A DNA stretch of 64,000 nucleotides from CAVZQN01 sp963837395 (GCA_963837395.1 CAWINI010000001.1:186001-250000), one strand, 5' to 3'. Positions 54,295 through 63,175 are shown, numbered from the stretch's first letter. Numbers and translations are program-made. The notes: a model not told the origin generated them from the letters alone.

Positions 54295-54660
54295 TTATAG
54301 AATCTCTCGAATCTTTTCAGTGGGTCTTCCGATTACAGCTCGATCACCATGCTCAATAATGGGACGCTGCATCAGATCAGGATATTGGATCATTAAGTCG
54401 ATCAATTCCTTTTCACTTAACTTCCCAATCTTTTCCGCCAGATTCAGTTCTTTGTAGATCGGTTCACCAGTACGCATGAGATTTGCTGCGGGAATTCGCA
54501 GTTTCTTCAGGAGTTCTTTGAGCTTGTTATGCGTCAACGGTTCCTGGTAATAATTAATCCGCTTGTAATCAATTTTTTCTCCTGACAGGAGAGAGCTTGC
54601 CTCGCGGCATTTACTTCACGTCGGTTTTAAATAAACCGTCACCACATCATTTTTCTTCAT
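54295..54660 (-). CDS. Selenocysteine-containing ArsC/Spx-family protein, copy 2
   Basis: 121 residues with TGA (54616-54618) read as Sec at residue 15: MKKNDVVTVYLKPTU, then SKCREASSLL. From residue ~42 onward the protein is identical to copy 1. Upstream of that, differences from copy 1 are mostly silent or conservative (TCG-ACT versus CCG-ACG before the TGA, CGA versus CGC, GAA versus GAT), while the TGA and the hairpin are unchanged. An open frame from TTG 54537 misses the active site and is not the full gene. Selenocysteine would make a more reactive redox centre. Confidence 0.85.
54578..54592 (-). promoter_or_regulatory. Putative bacterial SECIS hairpin, copy 2
   Basis: Same UCUCCU-GUC-AGGAGA hairpin, same 30-nt spacing from the UGA as in copy 1. 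Confidence 0.7.
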
Positions 54661-54695
54661 GCCCATAATCCAAAAGTTTCCTACTTGATTTTTGC

Positions 54696-54862
54696 AAATC
54701 TATTTTCAATTTTCCAACACGATTCCCATTGGAACCTTCTTTTGTCTGACGAGTTCTATCGCTCGCTCATCTTTGAAAAAGGCATTATCTCAGCATCGCT
54801 TTGAATCTCATTTTTTTCTGCAAATGCCATCATAGCGATCGTATCTGGGATTGAGTAATCGC
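54696..54862 (-). pseudogene. C-terminal remnant of zinc alcohol dehydrogenase
   Basis: Reads MMAFAEKNEIQSDAEIMPFSKMSE, then after a frameshift AIELVRQKKVPMGIVLEN and a stop. This is the end of the YahK-type NAD(P)-dependent alcohol dehydrogenase family. The catalytic and nucleotide-binding parts are gone. Confidence 0.7.
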
Positions 54863-54902
54863 AGCGGCAAAGACACGCCGGAACGCTCGTGTTCAGGCCA
54901 AA

Positions 54903-56159
54903 CTATTGTCTTACAATCTTGTAACCTTTATTTCTTAGCAACGTCACAATACCATCGGGACCTAACATGTGCGCAGCGCCAACAATCACCAGATCAGTTC
55001 CTTCTTCATCAATCAAGTTTTGAATCTTCCCTAACATTCCTTTATTTCTTTCCGTTAATATCTTCTTACGATAACTGGCCAGCTCAGTGTTCGCCGGATA
55101 TGCATCATTTATGAGGTTCTCCATTGTTTGAACATCACCATCTTGCCATGCAGACATCATCAGATTCATCTTCTCACGTTCGTGAGACAAATCTTTCAAC
55201 GCCGCAAGAAGATACATTTCCTGCTGTTTGTCAGTAAATCCATCAAACAGTTTCATCTGCATTTCCATCGACTCTAACTCAACAATTCTTTTTTGTTGTG
55301 ATCTAGCACGATCTAAAAAATAAACATCAATTCCCAAATTAGAATGCATATCAACGCTCATTGTCTGCGAACCTTCGATGAATTGAGCGATGGCCCAGGG
55401 ACGTACGCGTTCAAGTTGAAAATTATCGTAAGAAAATCGTTCAAATTCTTTCGTTAACAACCTGTACGTTTCTTTACTAATGTGTTTTTGTAAAGTTTCT
55501 CCGGCCGGATAGTACACAGTTTCAAGATAGCCTGCAAAAATCTCCTCAGGATCATTAACACTTTTTAAAATATCGACTTCCACTGCAACCGTTCGAGATT
55601 CTTCATAAGCTTTCTCCATAACCTCCGGCAGCGGATAAAAAGATTTGTTCGCTGCATGGATAGATCCCAGCAAGTAAAGAAGGCCTTTCTGATTTTCTAA
55701 TTTCCATAAAAATGTTCCAAAAGAACGAGTATTACTTCTTAAGCTCAGAGGCTTTTGTTCGGCAGGATGTTCTTCAACCGAAGCTTTTGGCGCTGCTTGG
55801 CGCTTCTTTGCATATTCTGCGGCAATTGCTCCGAGATCAGGCGAAGGCTCCTTCTTTTCAGGTGGCTTCGTATATAAATTAATCTCCCTTTCCGTACGAT
55901 CGAACTCCCTGGAAGTTGATTTTTGTTTTTCTTTGGGCGGAGTTTTGTTCAATTCTTTCATCTTGTCGAAATCAAGTAAAGATTTTTTGAACTGAAGTTG
56001 AATTCCATTTACATCCATATAAATGGTGTCATCAGTTTCATGAATATAATCACCCTCTATGATTTTTCCGCTGCTTTTGATTACGACTTTATAGTCGCCA
56101 GAGAAGCATAGTGTGACGGCGAGACAAATAAAGACACAGGTGAGAATACTTGTTTTCAT
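54903..56159 (-). CDS. Secreted TraB/GumN family protein
   Basis: 418 residues from ATG 56159, whose first ~20 residues are a signal peptide (TSILTCVFICLAVTLCFS); the open frame begins earlier. Residues ~20-70 are a small domain (GDYKVVIKSSGKIIEGDYI, FKKSLLDFDKMKELN) shared with the next gene. Residues ~150-418 are TraB/GumN: LYLLGSIHAANKSFYPLP with the GxxH site, VEVD, and a final VIVGAAHMLGPDGIVTLLRNKGY. The family is thought to be metal-dependent hydrolases or peptidase-like, with unclear substrates. It lies 76 bp downstream of its partially related neighbour, in one transcript. Confidence 0.86.
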   Translation of the reverse strand: MKTSILTCVFICLAVTLCFSGDYKVVIKSSGKIIEGDYIHETDDTIYMDVNGIQLQFKKSLLDFDKMKELNKTPPKEKQKSTSREFDRTEREINLYTKPPEKKEPSPDLGAIAAEYAKKRQAAPKASVEEHPAEQKPLSLRSNTRSFGTFLWKLENQKGLLYLLGSIHAANKSFYPLPEVMEKAYEESRTVAVEVDILKSVNDPEEIFAGYLETVYYPAGETLQKHISKETYRLLTKEFERFSYDNFQLERVRPWAIAQFIEGSQTMSVDMHSNLGIDVYFLDRARSQQKRIVELESMEMQMKLFDGFTDKQQEMYLLAALKDLSHEREKMNLMMSAWQDGDVQTMENLINDAYPANTELASYRKKILTERNKGMLGKIQNLIDEEGTDLVIVGAAHMLGPDGIVTLLRNKGYKIVRQ

Positions 56160-56235
56160 GACATTCCCCAATGCCAGATCAATACCCCTACAGTGGTCGA
56201 AGAATCGTGAGAGCCAAAACGTCAATTAACAAACA

Positions 56236-57399
56236 TTATTCTGGCGGTTTATATGGCTCATAAGGGGCATCAAGATGTTCTTTCATTCTCCGCAGCTCTG
56301 CTTTGTACTCTTCGAGTTTTTTCACCTCTTTTTCAATCATGACTTGTGGGGCTGACTCGTTCTGGTACCGGGCAATCAAATTTTCCTGAACCTCAATGTT
56401 GTCTTCAGACACTCCTATCCACATTTCCCGATCGTGTTGAGATAACTTTTCCCACCAATCCATAAAACCCTCGGGGGTTTCGGTATATTCTTGAGTATCA
56501 GCTTCTGTGTAAACCCTTCCAGTTCCTGTTCGTTTTGATTTTGCTTCTGAAGCAGCACGATCTAATTTCCCTTTGACTATTGATAAATTCTTTTTATCAG
56601 GGGTTGTCTGAAATGTTTCCTTTTTTTCTTCAGGGCAAGGCTCTTGGGCCGAGTTCAAACTTGTAACCTCCGATTGCAAAGTAAGAAGGTCGTCCTGATG
56701 TTCTTTTAAAATGTCCCTAGCATCATCTATATCATCTTGTCCACTGTAATTTTGAGCAACAGCCAATCTCCACCTGTCTTGGGCTACTATAAGCTGAAGA
56801 AAAATAATGCTGACTTCCTTTGATGGTTCTTCTCCCGCCCAAGCACCTTTAGCATCTTCCTGTTTTGCTAAGGCAAGAATAGCGTTGAGCTCATTCAGTT
56901 CTTCTTCGTCAGCGTTTCCTATGTATTCTTTCCGTGCAATTTCATATTCAATATCTTCAATAAGCTTCTTTAACCCGCTCTCCCCGACCCAGGCGATTTT
57001 GCTACAAGGACGGTCTCCTTCTTTAAAAGATTTCGCAGTTCCGGTGCGATGCTTAGCAGTATCTTTTGCAATTTCAGTAAACGATCTTGTATCTGGTTTA
57101 CCGACACTACTCCTGGTAATCGTTTTCGTCTCTTGTTTAAATGTGCTATCAGTTTTCTTGCCCTGCGCTTGTTGGAATTCGCCGTTTAATTCTTTCATCT
57201 TGTCTAAATCAAGTTGATCTTTTTTCAACTGAATCTGAACACCGCCCTGAACTTGAAGATAGATTATGGTATCGCCTTCACGAACGTAGGTTCCCTCAAT
57301 AACCTTACCATTTGCCTTCAGTACGGCTTTATAGTTTGCAGAAAATGAAATTGACGCAGAGAACAGTAGTACGAGTAGAAGAATACTTCGTTTAACCAT
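56236..57399 (-). CDS. Secreted coiled-coil protein sharing a leader domain with the TraB gene
   Basis: 387 residues. Signal peptide at 1-20 (SILLLVLLFSASISFS). The next ~50 residues (NYKAVLKANGKVIEGTYV, QLKKDQLDLDKMKELN) match the same region in the TraB/GumN protein downstream. The rest is helical and charged, with two repeats of a motif around (T/R)GTG(R)xxxExD-like segments and likely coiled coils; no enzyme signature is seen. Probably a periplasmic partner. Confidence 0.75.
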   Translation of the reverse strand: MVKRSILLLVLLFSASISFSANYKAVLKANGKVIEGTYVREGDTIIYLQVQGGVQIQLKKDQLDLDKMKELNGEFQQAQGKKTDSTFKQETKTITRSSVGKPDTRSFTEIAKDTAKHRTGTAKSFKEGDRPCSKIAWVGESGLKKLIEDIEYEIARKEYIGNADEEELNELNAILALAKQEDAKGAWAGEEPSKEVSIIFLQLIVAQDRWRLAVAQNYSGQDDIDDARDILKEHQDDLLTLQSEVTSLNSAQEPCPEEKKETFQTTPDKKNLSIVKGKLDRAASEAKSKRTGTGRVYTEADTQEYTETPEGFMDWWEKLSQHDREMWIGVSEDNIEVQENLIARYQNESAPQVMIEKEVKKLEEYKAELRRMKEHLDAPYEPYKPPE

Positions 57400-57616
57400 G
57401 GTTCCCCCTGGAGATCTCTCCTTCCCAACCTACTAATGATTGTACTACATAACCATATTCATGGTTTTAGAAGGTTCGTAGAGGCGATCTTATGATGAAA
57501 TGCCCATTATTAAATCTAAATCGTGGAGGTCAATTTCTGGATATTTTGGGCGGCTCTAAAATTAGGTTCTGAATTCAATGTCTCCGTGTGCTTAAAACTT
57601 ACTTTATAGTCAAATC

Positions 57617-58200
57617 ATGGAGCCGCAATATGACCCGCGATTAAGCAAAGCACGCGCGGAATACAAATGTTTTGGCACACAAAGAAACGCATGTCCGAAG
57701 GTAATTCTGCCGGGTGAGAGATATTTCAACCTGGTGATCATTCGCGGAACATCCTATCGCACAGTGCGCTATTGCCTTGAATGTGCGGCTTTGTTGTATC
57801 CCGATTTGATTGTAGTGGGAGTAAACAAGATCAAATCGGAACGAAATTTAAAGCAAACACGGAAAGCTTTGGGCCAGCAGAATTATTTATCGTCACAGGC
57901 AAGGAAATTCAAAAAACATTCCGCAAGCGAAGCAGAAGAATTTTTATGGTCATTATTACGGGGGTCACGGTTAGGAGTTTCCTTTCAGCGACAGAAAGTA
58001 TTATATGGATACATTGTTGATTTTTGGTGTCCCTCCAGGAAAATAGCCGTTGAACTGGATGGCCGGCATCATTCAGCGCGCATGCAGCGCGCGATCAAAT
58101 ATTATTGGAACATGGTGTTCGTGTTTTACGATTTCCTTCCGGTTTGTTGTTTCAGGATCCTGCAGCAATCCTGGATCAAATCCGGCATCATTTAAAATAG
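57617..58200 (+). pseudogene. DUF559-type protein, copy B, frameshifted near the end
   Basis: Near-copy of 34645-35238. The frame is intact to GRHHSARMQ at about 58085, then a deletion shifts it and it ends at 58195 with unrelated residues. In the other frame the true C-terminus follows (DQILLEHGVRVLRFPSGL, ending RHHLK then TAG at 58198). The last strand and helix of the nuclease fold are lost, so it is probably inactive. There is no DUF2293-like gene behind it. Confidence 0.85.
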
Positions 58201-58272
58201 GCCTTCCTTTTTTTCAATTCTGACCATCCACGATCCAAATGGTGACTCTTGCAAATTGTTGGAACAAAATTG

Positions 58273-58306
58273 CGGGGTGAGAAAATTTTGATCTTCTCTC
58301 ACCCCG
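58273..58306. terminator. Bidirectional terminator
   Basis: CGGGGTGAGA (58273-58282) and TCTCACCCCG (58297-58306) form a 10-bp perfect stem with a 14-nt loop, between two converging genes. Flanking T/A tracts serve both directions. Confidence 0.8.
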
Positions 58307-58314
58307 AATTCCTT

Positions 58315-58992
58315 TTAGTAACTTTTCGTCAGTAGTGTGAATGTATTGTTTGCAACGGAACCAACAGCAAAAACCAGATAGCGGGCGTTCTTTGTAATTT
58401 CAAATGAAACGGGGCCAAACACAGGATCACTGCCTCCAGCAGCGGTAATTGATACTTGTGCAGTTCCTGGCGCGGCTTCAAACGTAAACCGTTCTGAATT
58501 TCGTACCTGATTTATTTTGGCTTTCGGTGAAATGTTCACATCAACCAGTGGGGCAGCTGCAGTATGATGGACTGTAATTCGGCCGCGTCCACCCAAAGTG
58601 CGAGAATCATCATTTGTAAATTTGCGAGCAGTGGGCGCTCCGGATGCTGTTAAATACGCAATGATGGTCGCAGATTCACCCGGCGTCAGATTAAATGAAG
58701 CCGGACCGATTGCGGTTGCACCTGCACAGTCACCATTGTTGCCTGCCAGACTGATCTTGATCACTGCTTTTCCGGGCGGCAGCGAGACAGGGCCAATAAT
58801 CTGACCGAATTGAAAATTCTTTATGGCACAAGAACCATTTACCGAAACATCAACCGGCAAAGTTGCACCTGCACCAACGTCTGCCCCTGGAATTCCATGT
58901 ACAACATAAACGGAAGCGTTTTGTGCTGCCACTAATGGTGAAATGCTTACGATGCCTAATGCAATGAAGAGAAGCAAAATTCGTTTGTTCAT
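58315..58992 (-). CDS. Secreted DUF4397 protein
   Basis: 225 residues. Signal peptide at 1-23 (ILLLFIALGIVSISPLVAAQ). It contains two DUF4397-type beta domains (ASVYVVHGIPGADVG, then ITVHHTAAAPLVDVNISPK), a fold common in secreted proteins of unknown role. An AGGAG-type site precedes ATG. It lies 38 bp downstream of the SDR gene and is probably in the same transcript as the light-response operon, or a separate unit. Confidence 0.85.
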   Translation of the reverse strand: MNKRILLLFIALGIVSISPLVAAQNASVYVVHGIPGADVGAGATLPVDVSVNGSCAIKNFQFGQIIGPVSLPPGKAVIKISLAGNNGDCAGATAIGPASFNLTPGESATIIAYLTASGAPTARKFTNDDSRTLGGRGRITVHHTAAAPLVDVNISPKAKINQVRNSERFTFEAAPGTAQVSITAAGGSDPVFGPVSFEITKNARYLVFAVGSVANNTFTLLTKSY

Positions 58993-59030
58993 AACCTGTA
59001 CTCCTTATTTTTTTTTTGATTTAAAAAGAT

Positions 59031-60476
59031 TCAATGAGCGCTATTACTTGCTCGTTTTGGATTTAACTTGAGTGCACGTTTGGCAATCTCATTTACGAGA
59101 CCGCGAAACATAATTGAATGCAGCGGATACAAAAGAAACCAGTACAAAAGACCAAGCAAACCTTTCGGATAATATTTTGCTGTTTGAATGAGGGTTGTTC
59201 GTGCAGTTCCTTTTTCTTTTACGATGTATTCCAACCACGCTCTTCCTGGAAGTTTCATTTCTGCGCGAAGCAAAAGCCTTTCACCCGGCTGTACATCTTC
59301 AACACGCCAAAAATCTAAGGCCTCACCAATTCCGATTTCAGTTGCATGGCGGCGTCCGCGACGCAACCCAACACCACCGATCTGCTTATCCAAAAATCCC
59401 CTGAAACGCCAGAGCCAATTCGCAAACAACCAGCCATTGTTTCCACCCATGGAGGACACAACACGAAATACATTCTGAGGTGAAGTTTCTACATCAACGA
59501 TCTGCTTCTCTGTTAATAGATGAGAAGGATCGATGTCAGGCTCTGTTACCGGCGCCGATGCAGCAGTCCATTTTGTTTCAAGATCACCTGCCTGTGTTCT
59601 TTCCAGTGCGCGGGTTACAGTCTCTTCGAACGTAGCAGGCTTAAACGTGAACAGCTCATTCGCCTTTTTGTTTTCGCAAATCGTTTCAGAACGAAGACTT
59701 TCAATCAAATTGCGCGCGAGTGAAACTGGAATTGGTGTGATCAAATTCATCCAGTACGAAGAAAGTTTTGGAGTCAGAACGGGTACGGGAATTATGAATC
59801 GTTTTAATTGAAGCACTCCGGCGACCGCCAGCATCATTTCTTTGTAGCTCAAAATTTCTGGTGTACCGATGTCGATGATCTCCCCCTTGGCCGCGGAGTT
59901 GCTCACACTTTCAACCAGGTAATTCAACACATCATCGATTCCGATTGGCTGCGTTTTGACGTTGACCCACTGCGGGCAAATCATAATGGGCAATCGATTC
60001 ACAAGATGATGAATCATTTCGAATGATGCAGAGCCTGCTCCGATAATAATGCCGGCACGAAATTCAGTGACTGGAATACCGGAAGTTCGAAGAATGTCTC
60101 CTACTTCGTGCCGGCTTCTTAAATGTGGAGAGCTTGTCTTGCTGCGTTCTCCAAGTCCGCCTAAATAAATGATCTGTTTTACTGATGAAAGACGGGCGGC
60201 CTCTGCAACATTTTCCGCAGCAACTCTGTCATCATATTCAAATTGATTTTTCCCGCCCATCATGGAATGAATTAAATAGAAAAGTACATCGACCCGCTCG
60301 AATGCTTTACCGAACGTTTCCGGTTTCAGAACATCACCCTGACTGATTTCAACGTTTTTCCAATTCTTACCAGCCAACTTTTTTGGTGAACGAACCAGGC
60401 AATGCACATGGTGGCCTTGTAACAGAAGACGCGGAACTAGCAGACCTCCGATGTATCCAGTAGCACCAAGAACCAG
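59031..60476 (-). CDS. NmrA/SDR-type NAD(P)-binding protein with DUF2867
   Basis: 481 residues if translation begins at CTG 60476. The Rossmann motif LVLGATGYIGG lies upstream of the first GTG (60407), so the listed GTG start would remove the nucleotide-binding loop. An in-frame TAG at ~60490 limits the start to a non-ATG codon or implies a frameshift with ATG 60487. Residues ~20-300 are the SDR domain (RSPKKLAG, YLIHSMMGG, IIYLGGLGE, YKEMMLAV). Residues ~310-460 are DUF2867 (FRVVSSMGGNNGWLFANWLWRFRG). It overlaps the lipocalin gene end. SDR-DUF2867 genes are frequent in LitR/CarH-controlled operons. Confidence 0.85.
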   Translation of the reverse strand: MVLGATGYIGGLLVPRLLLQGHHVHCLVRSPKKLAGKNWKNVEISQGDVLKPETFGKAFERVDVLFYLIHSMMGGKNQFEYDDRVAAENVAEAARLSSVKQIIYLGGLGERSKTSSPHLRSRHEVGDILRTSGIPVTEFRAGIIIGAGSASFEMIHHLVNRLPIMICPQWVNVKTQPIGIDDVLNYLVESVSNSAAKGEIIDIGTPEILSYKEMMLAVAGVLQLKRFIIPVPVLTPKLSSYWMNLITPIPVSLARNLIESLRSETICENKKANELFTFKPATFEETVTRALERTQAGDLETKWTAASAPVTEPDIDPSHLLTEKQIVDVETSPQNVFRVVSSMGGNNGWLFANWLWRFRGFLDKQIGGVGLRRGRRHATEIGIGEALDFWRVEDVQPGERLLLRAEMKLPGRAWLEYIVKEKGTARTTLIQTAKYYPKGLLGLLYWFLLYPLHSIMFRGLVNEIAKRALKLNPKRASNSAH

Positions 60477-60481
60477 GCACC

Positions 60482-61036
60482 TTAGCCATTGCTACGCACT
60501 CCCTGCGGCGTTCGAATTAATTTTGAAGTGTCGTATCCCTGCTGGGTAATACGTTCGAGCATCTTGTCGTAAAGATCGGAATCAATTTCAGGAGTTCGGC
60601 TCAAGATCCATAAATATTTTCGATCTTGTTCCCCAACGACTGCGTAGGTGTAATCAGGATCCAGATCCAGGATCCAATAATCACCGTAGAATGGCCAAAA
60701 GAAAGTTACCTTTAGTTTTGCATTGGTATTACGATCTACTACCTTTGCTTTTCCTTTCGCTGTTTTAACTTTTCCATTTGCTTGTACGCATTGATTGAGG
60801 ACACTCACTTTTCCATCTGACATCAAGTTGTATGTGGCGCGAACATCGCTAACGCATTTTTTTTGAAAACGATTTGGGTATCGCGCGATTTCATACCAGG
60901 TACCCGCATACTTTTTTAAATCAACGAATGGTACCGTTTCTGGTGCCTGAAGTTCTGCCGGCCGACCCTCACGGGCGGCCAGCAGAATCAGTATTGTGAA
61001 TGTGGAAACAAGGAATCGCGACATTTTTGTTTCCAT
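60482..61036 (-). CDS. blc: Bacterial lipocalin (Blc-like)
   Basis: 184 residues. Signal peptide at ~5-27 (FLVSTFTILILLAA), without a lipobox Cys, so it is probably soluble periplasmic. The lipocalin signature GTWYEIARYPNRFQKKC is followed by ATYNLMSDGKVSVLNQC, FFWPFYGDYWILDLDPDY, and the last conserved YLWILSRTPE. Lipocalins bind small hydrophobic ligands such as lysophospholipids. The ATG follows the FAS1 stop directly (TGAATG); METKMSRF or MSRF are possible starts. Confidence 0.93.
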   Translation of the reverse strand: METKMSRFLVSTFTILILLAAREGRPAELQAPETVPFVDLKKYAGTWYEIARYPNRFQKKCVSDVRATYNLMSDGKVSVLNQCVQANGKVKTAKGKAKVVDRNTNAKLKVTFFWPFYGDYWILDLDPDYTYAVVGEQDRKYLWILSRTPEIDSDLYDKMLERITQQGYDTSKLIRTPQGVRSNG

Positions 61037-61516
61037 TCAATTAGGCAAAATCACACTATCGATCACATGAATGACACCGTTAGATGCAACGATATCTGTT
61101 TTGGTCACTGTGGAATCATTGACCATCACTTTGTTGGCGCGAACTTCAATTGACAGATCAGAACCTTCCGCAGTTTTGGCCGAATTCAACTTCATAACGT
61201 CAGCAGCCATAACTTTGCCCGGTACAACATGCAGAAGTAGAACCTTCTTCAATTGTTCCGGATTGTCCAGCAAGTTCTGCAACGCTCCCTCTGGTAACTT
61301 TGCAAATGCTTCATCCGTTGGCGCGAACACAGTGTAAGGACCACTGCCTTTTAACGTGCTTACCAGTCCTGCAACCTCCAATGCTTTCGCTAATGTGTTA
61401 AAGGAACCGGCCTGTATAGCAGTATCGACAATGTCTTTTTGTGCGGATCCAGCGATCGCTATACCAAACATCACTGGAAGCGCAATCAAACTTACCGCAA
61501 ATAATTTCTTAAACAT
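61037..61516 (-). CDS. Secreted fasciclin (FAS1) domain protein
   Basis: 159 residues from ATG 61516, which has GGAGGAG at the correct distance; the frame is open 12 bp earlier. Signal peptide at 1-25 (FAVSLIALPVMFGIAIAGSA), then one FAS1 domain with H1 YTVFAPTDEAFAKLP and H2-like SNGVIHVIDSVILPN. FAS1 proteins act in adhesion or surface contacts. It is the first gene of the operon divergent from the CarH-like regulator. Confidence 0.93.
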   Translation of the reverse strand: MFKKLFAVSLIALPVMFGIAIAGSAQKDIVDTAIQAGSFNTLAKALEVAGLVSTLKGSGPYTVFAPTDEAFAKLPEGALQNLLDNPEQLKKVLLLHVVPGKVMAADVMKLNSAKTAEGSDLSIEVRANKVMVNDSTVTKTDIVASNGVIHVIDSVILPN

Positions 61517-61544
61517 TTTCTCCTCCATTTTTGTGTAGAACGTT

Positions 61545-61573
61545 ATATTAGGGTTTTGTTAATGGTTTGTCAA
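61545..61573 (-). promoter_or_regulatory. Consensus promoter of FAS1-lipocalin-SDR operon
   Basis: On the minus strand, TTGACA (61573-61568), exactly 17 bp, then TAATAT (61550-61545). The predicted start lies ~20 nt before the FAS1 ATG, leaving room for the ribosome site. This is a very strong sigma-70-type promoter, which implies tight repression in the dark. Confidence 0.82.
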
Positions 61574-61616
61574 GCCTATGTCTATGATTTATCCATGATA
61601 TCTCTCGACGGAGTGG

Positions 61617-61645
61617 TTGACAAAGCCTGTACAGGCACGTACATT
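61617..61645 (+). promoter_or_regulatory. Promoter of carH-like gene with palindromic operator
   Basis: TTGACA (61617-61622), 17 bp, TACATT (61640-61645). The spacer holds the perfect palindrome GCCTGTACAGGC (61625-61636), the usual place for MerR-type regulators to bind. If used, the transcript would start only ~7 nt before ATG 61655, nearly leaderless. Confidence 0.6.
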
Positions 61646-61654
61646 AGAGGACTG

Positions 61655-62557
61655 ATGAAGAAGCGTCAATACCCGATCCGGGCGGTATCAAAAGAAACAG
61701 GCCTGAGTATCGATACATTACGCGCCTGGGAGCGACGGTATGGTGCTGTAGTTCCTGGCAGAACAAAGCGTGGCCGGATTTACAGCGATGCAGATATTGA
61801 GCGGTTGGAACTTCTGCGGCGGGTTACCGAAGTTGGATACAGCATCGGGCAAATTGCAAAGTGGAACAATGAGCAATTAAATGATGCTCTTTCCCGGCAG
61901 GAAGATAAAACATCCATTGAAAACCCTTCGGCGATTGTGAATCGGCTGATAGCTGCTTTGAAGCATTATGATGCAAAAGAACTTGATACTGAACTAAGTC
62001 GAATCGCCATTCTTTATCCGACTGCACAATTCGTGCACCAGATTGTTCTTCCCTTTATGAATGCGGTTGGAGAGAACTGGAAGTCCGGTCGAATTACGAT
62101 TGCACAAGAACACCTGGCAAGTGCAAGTTTGCGAAATTTGCTGGGATCTTTGCTCCGTTATTATTTGCGATTGAACTCAGAACCAACACTTCTGCTTGCC
62201 ACTCCCAAAGGGGAACTTCATGAATTCGGAATTTTAGCCGCTGCGATTTTGGCAATTTCAGGTGGACTGAATGTATTGTATCTCGGGAGAGATCTTCCCG
62301 CGGAGGAAATCATTCATACTGTCAAGCAAACTTCACCAAAGGCAGTTGTTCTGGGATGGAAAGCAGCAAATGGAAGCGAACAATCCTTGCGTGAAATCAA
62401 ACAACTTTCAAAAAAGTTGCCACAAAAAATGGAACTCTGGGTAGGTGGTGTGGATTCTGAAGATTTGCAACAAGAATTAAAAAATACACGTGCCATTCAC
62501 ATTCCTGATTTTAAAGCTTTGGAACAACATCTGAAACGCTTCGGCTGGCAGCAATAA
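61655..62557 (+). CDS. B12-dependent photoreceptor MerR-family regulator (CarH/LitR-like)
   Basis: 300 residues from ATG 61655; the frame is open further upstream. Residues ~7-75 are a MerR winged helix (YPIRAVSKETGLSIDTLRAWERRYGAVVP). Residues ~95-170 are the helical cobalamin cap with W142-x9-E152-H153 in NWKSGRITIAQEHLAS, the signature of CarH light sensors. Residues ~175-295 are the B12-binding domain with lower-axial His189 in GELHEFG. In known members adenosylcobalamin makes a DNA-bound tetramer in the dark and light releases it. It is divergent from the FAS1-lipocalin-SDR operon, its probable target, and likely controls itself. Confidence 0.93.
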   Translation: MKKRQYPIRAVSKETGLSIDTLRAWERRYGAVVPGRTKRGRIYSDADIERLELLRRVTEVGYSIGQIAKWNNEQLNDALSRQEDKTSIENPSAIVNRLIAALKHYDAKELDTELSRIAILYPTAQFVHQIVLPFMNAVGENWKSGRITIAQEHLASASLRNLLGSLLRYYLRLNSEPTLLLATPKGELHEFGILAAAILAISGGLNVLYLGRDLPAEEIIHTVKQTSPKAVVLGWKAANGSEQSLREIKQLSKKLPQKMELWVGGVDSEDLQQELKNTRAIHIPDFKALEQHLKRFGWQQ

Positions 62558-62582
62558 CACAGCATACTAGGTTTGATAGATC

Positions 62583-62981
62583 ATGAGCAGATATGTTGAT
62601 TCGACCGAACAACTGGTAACCGAAATTTTGGTTAAGAATATTAAAGAGTCTGTTCGTTTCTATTCCCTTCTAGGTTTCCAGCTCCTTCGTGATGGAGGTG
62701 ATTTCGTGGAACTCACCTGGGAAGATCACCGGCTGTTTTTAGCCGAGATTTCTGCATTCCACGAACGTCCTTTTGTAAATATGCAATCACGTCCTGAGTT
62801 TCCGGTGGCAAATATCCGGGTAATGGTTCCGAATGTTGATCATTATTGGCAGTTGGTCAATGAGATCGGTGCGCAAATTATCATTCCGATTTCAGATCGC
62901 TATTATGGTTTGCGCGATTTTACTATCGCGGACCCTGATGGTTTTGGAATCCGATTTGCCTCCAATCTGATAGATCCTTAA
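62583..62981 (+). CDS. Glyoxalase/VOC superfamily protein
   Basis: 132 residues with one paired beta-alpha-beta-beta-beta fold pattern: LVTEILVKNIKESVRFYSLLGFQLLRDGGDFVELTWEDHRLFLAE, then VANIRVMVPNVDHYW and YGLRDFTIADPDGFGIRF. It resembles bleomycin-resistance/dioxygenase-like members. It starts 25 bp after the photoreceptor gene and is probably co-transcribed. Metal ligands of glyoxalase I cannot be assigned with confidence. Confidence 0.85.
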   Translation: MSRYVDSTEQLVTEILVKNIKESVRFYSLLGFQLLRDGGDFVELTWEDHRLFLAEISAFHERPFVNMQSRPEFPVANIRVMVPNVDHYWQLVNEIGAQIIIPISDRYYGLRDFTIADPDGFGIRFASNLIDP

Positions 62982-63175
62982 CTGACTCGCATCCGTTTTG
63001 TTTTGTGACAGCTTTCCAAGATTTTGTCTCTTCATAAGACATAGTTGTTATTGATATTTGTAACACTCCGCTTTCGTTCACGTCGCCTACCCAATTAATT
63101 GTTCACTGGCATATTACTTGCTCCATCAAACCATCTATTTGATAACAATCGAGCTCTCTCGAAGGAGTCGTACAC

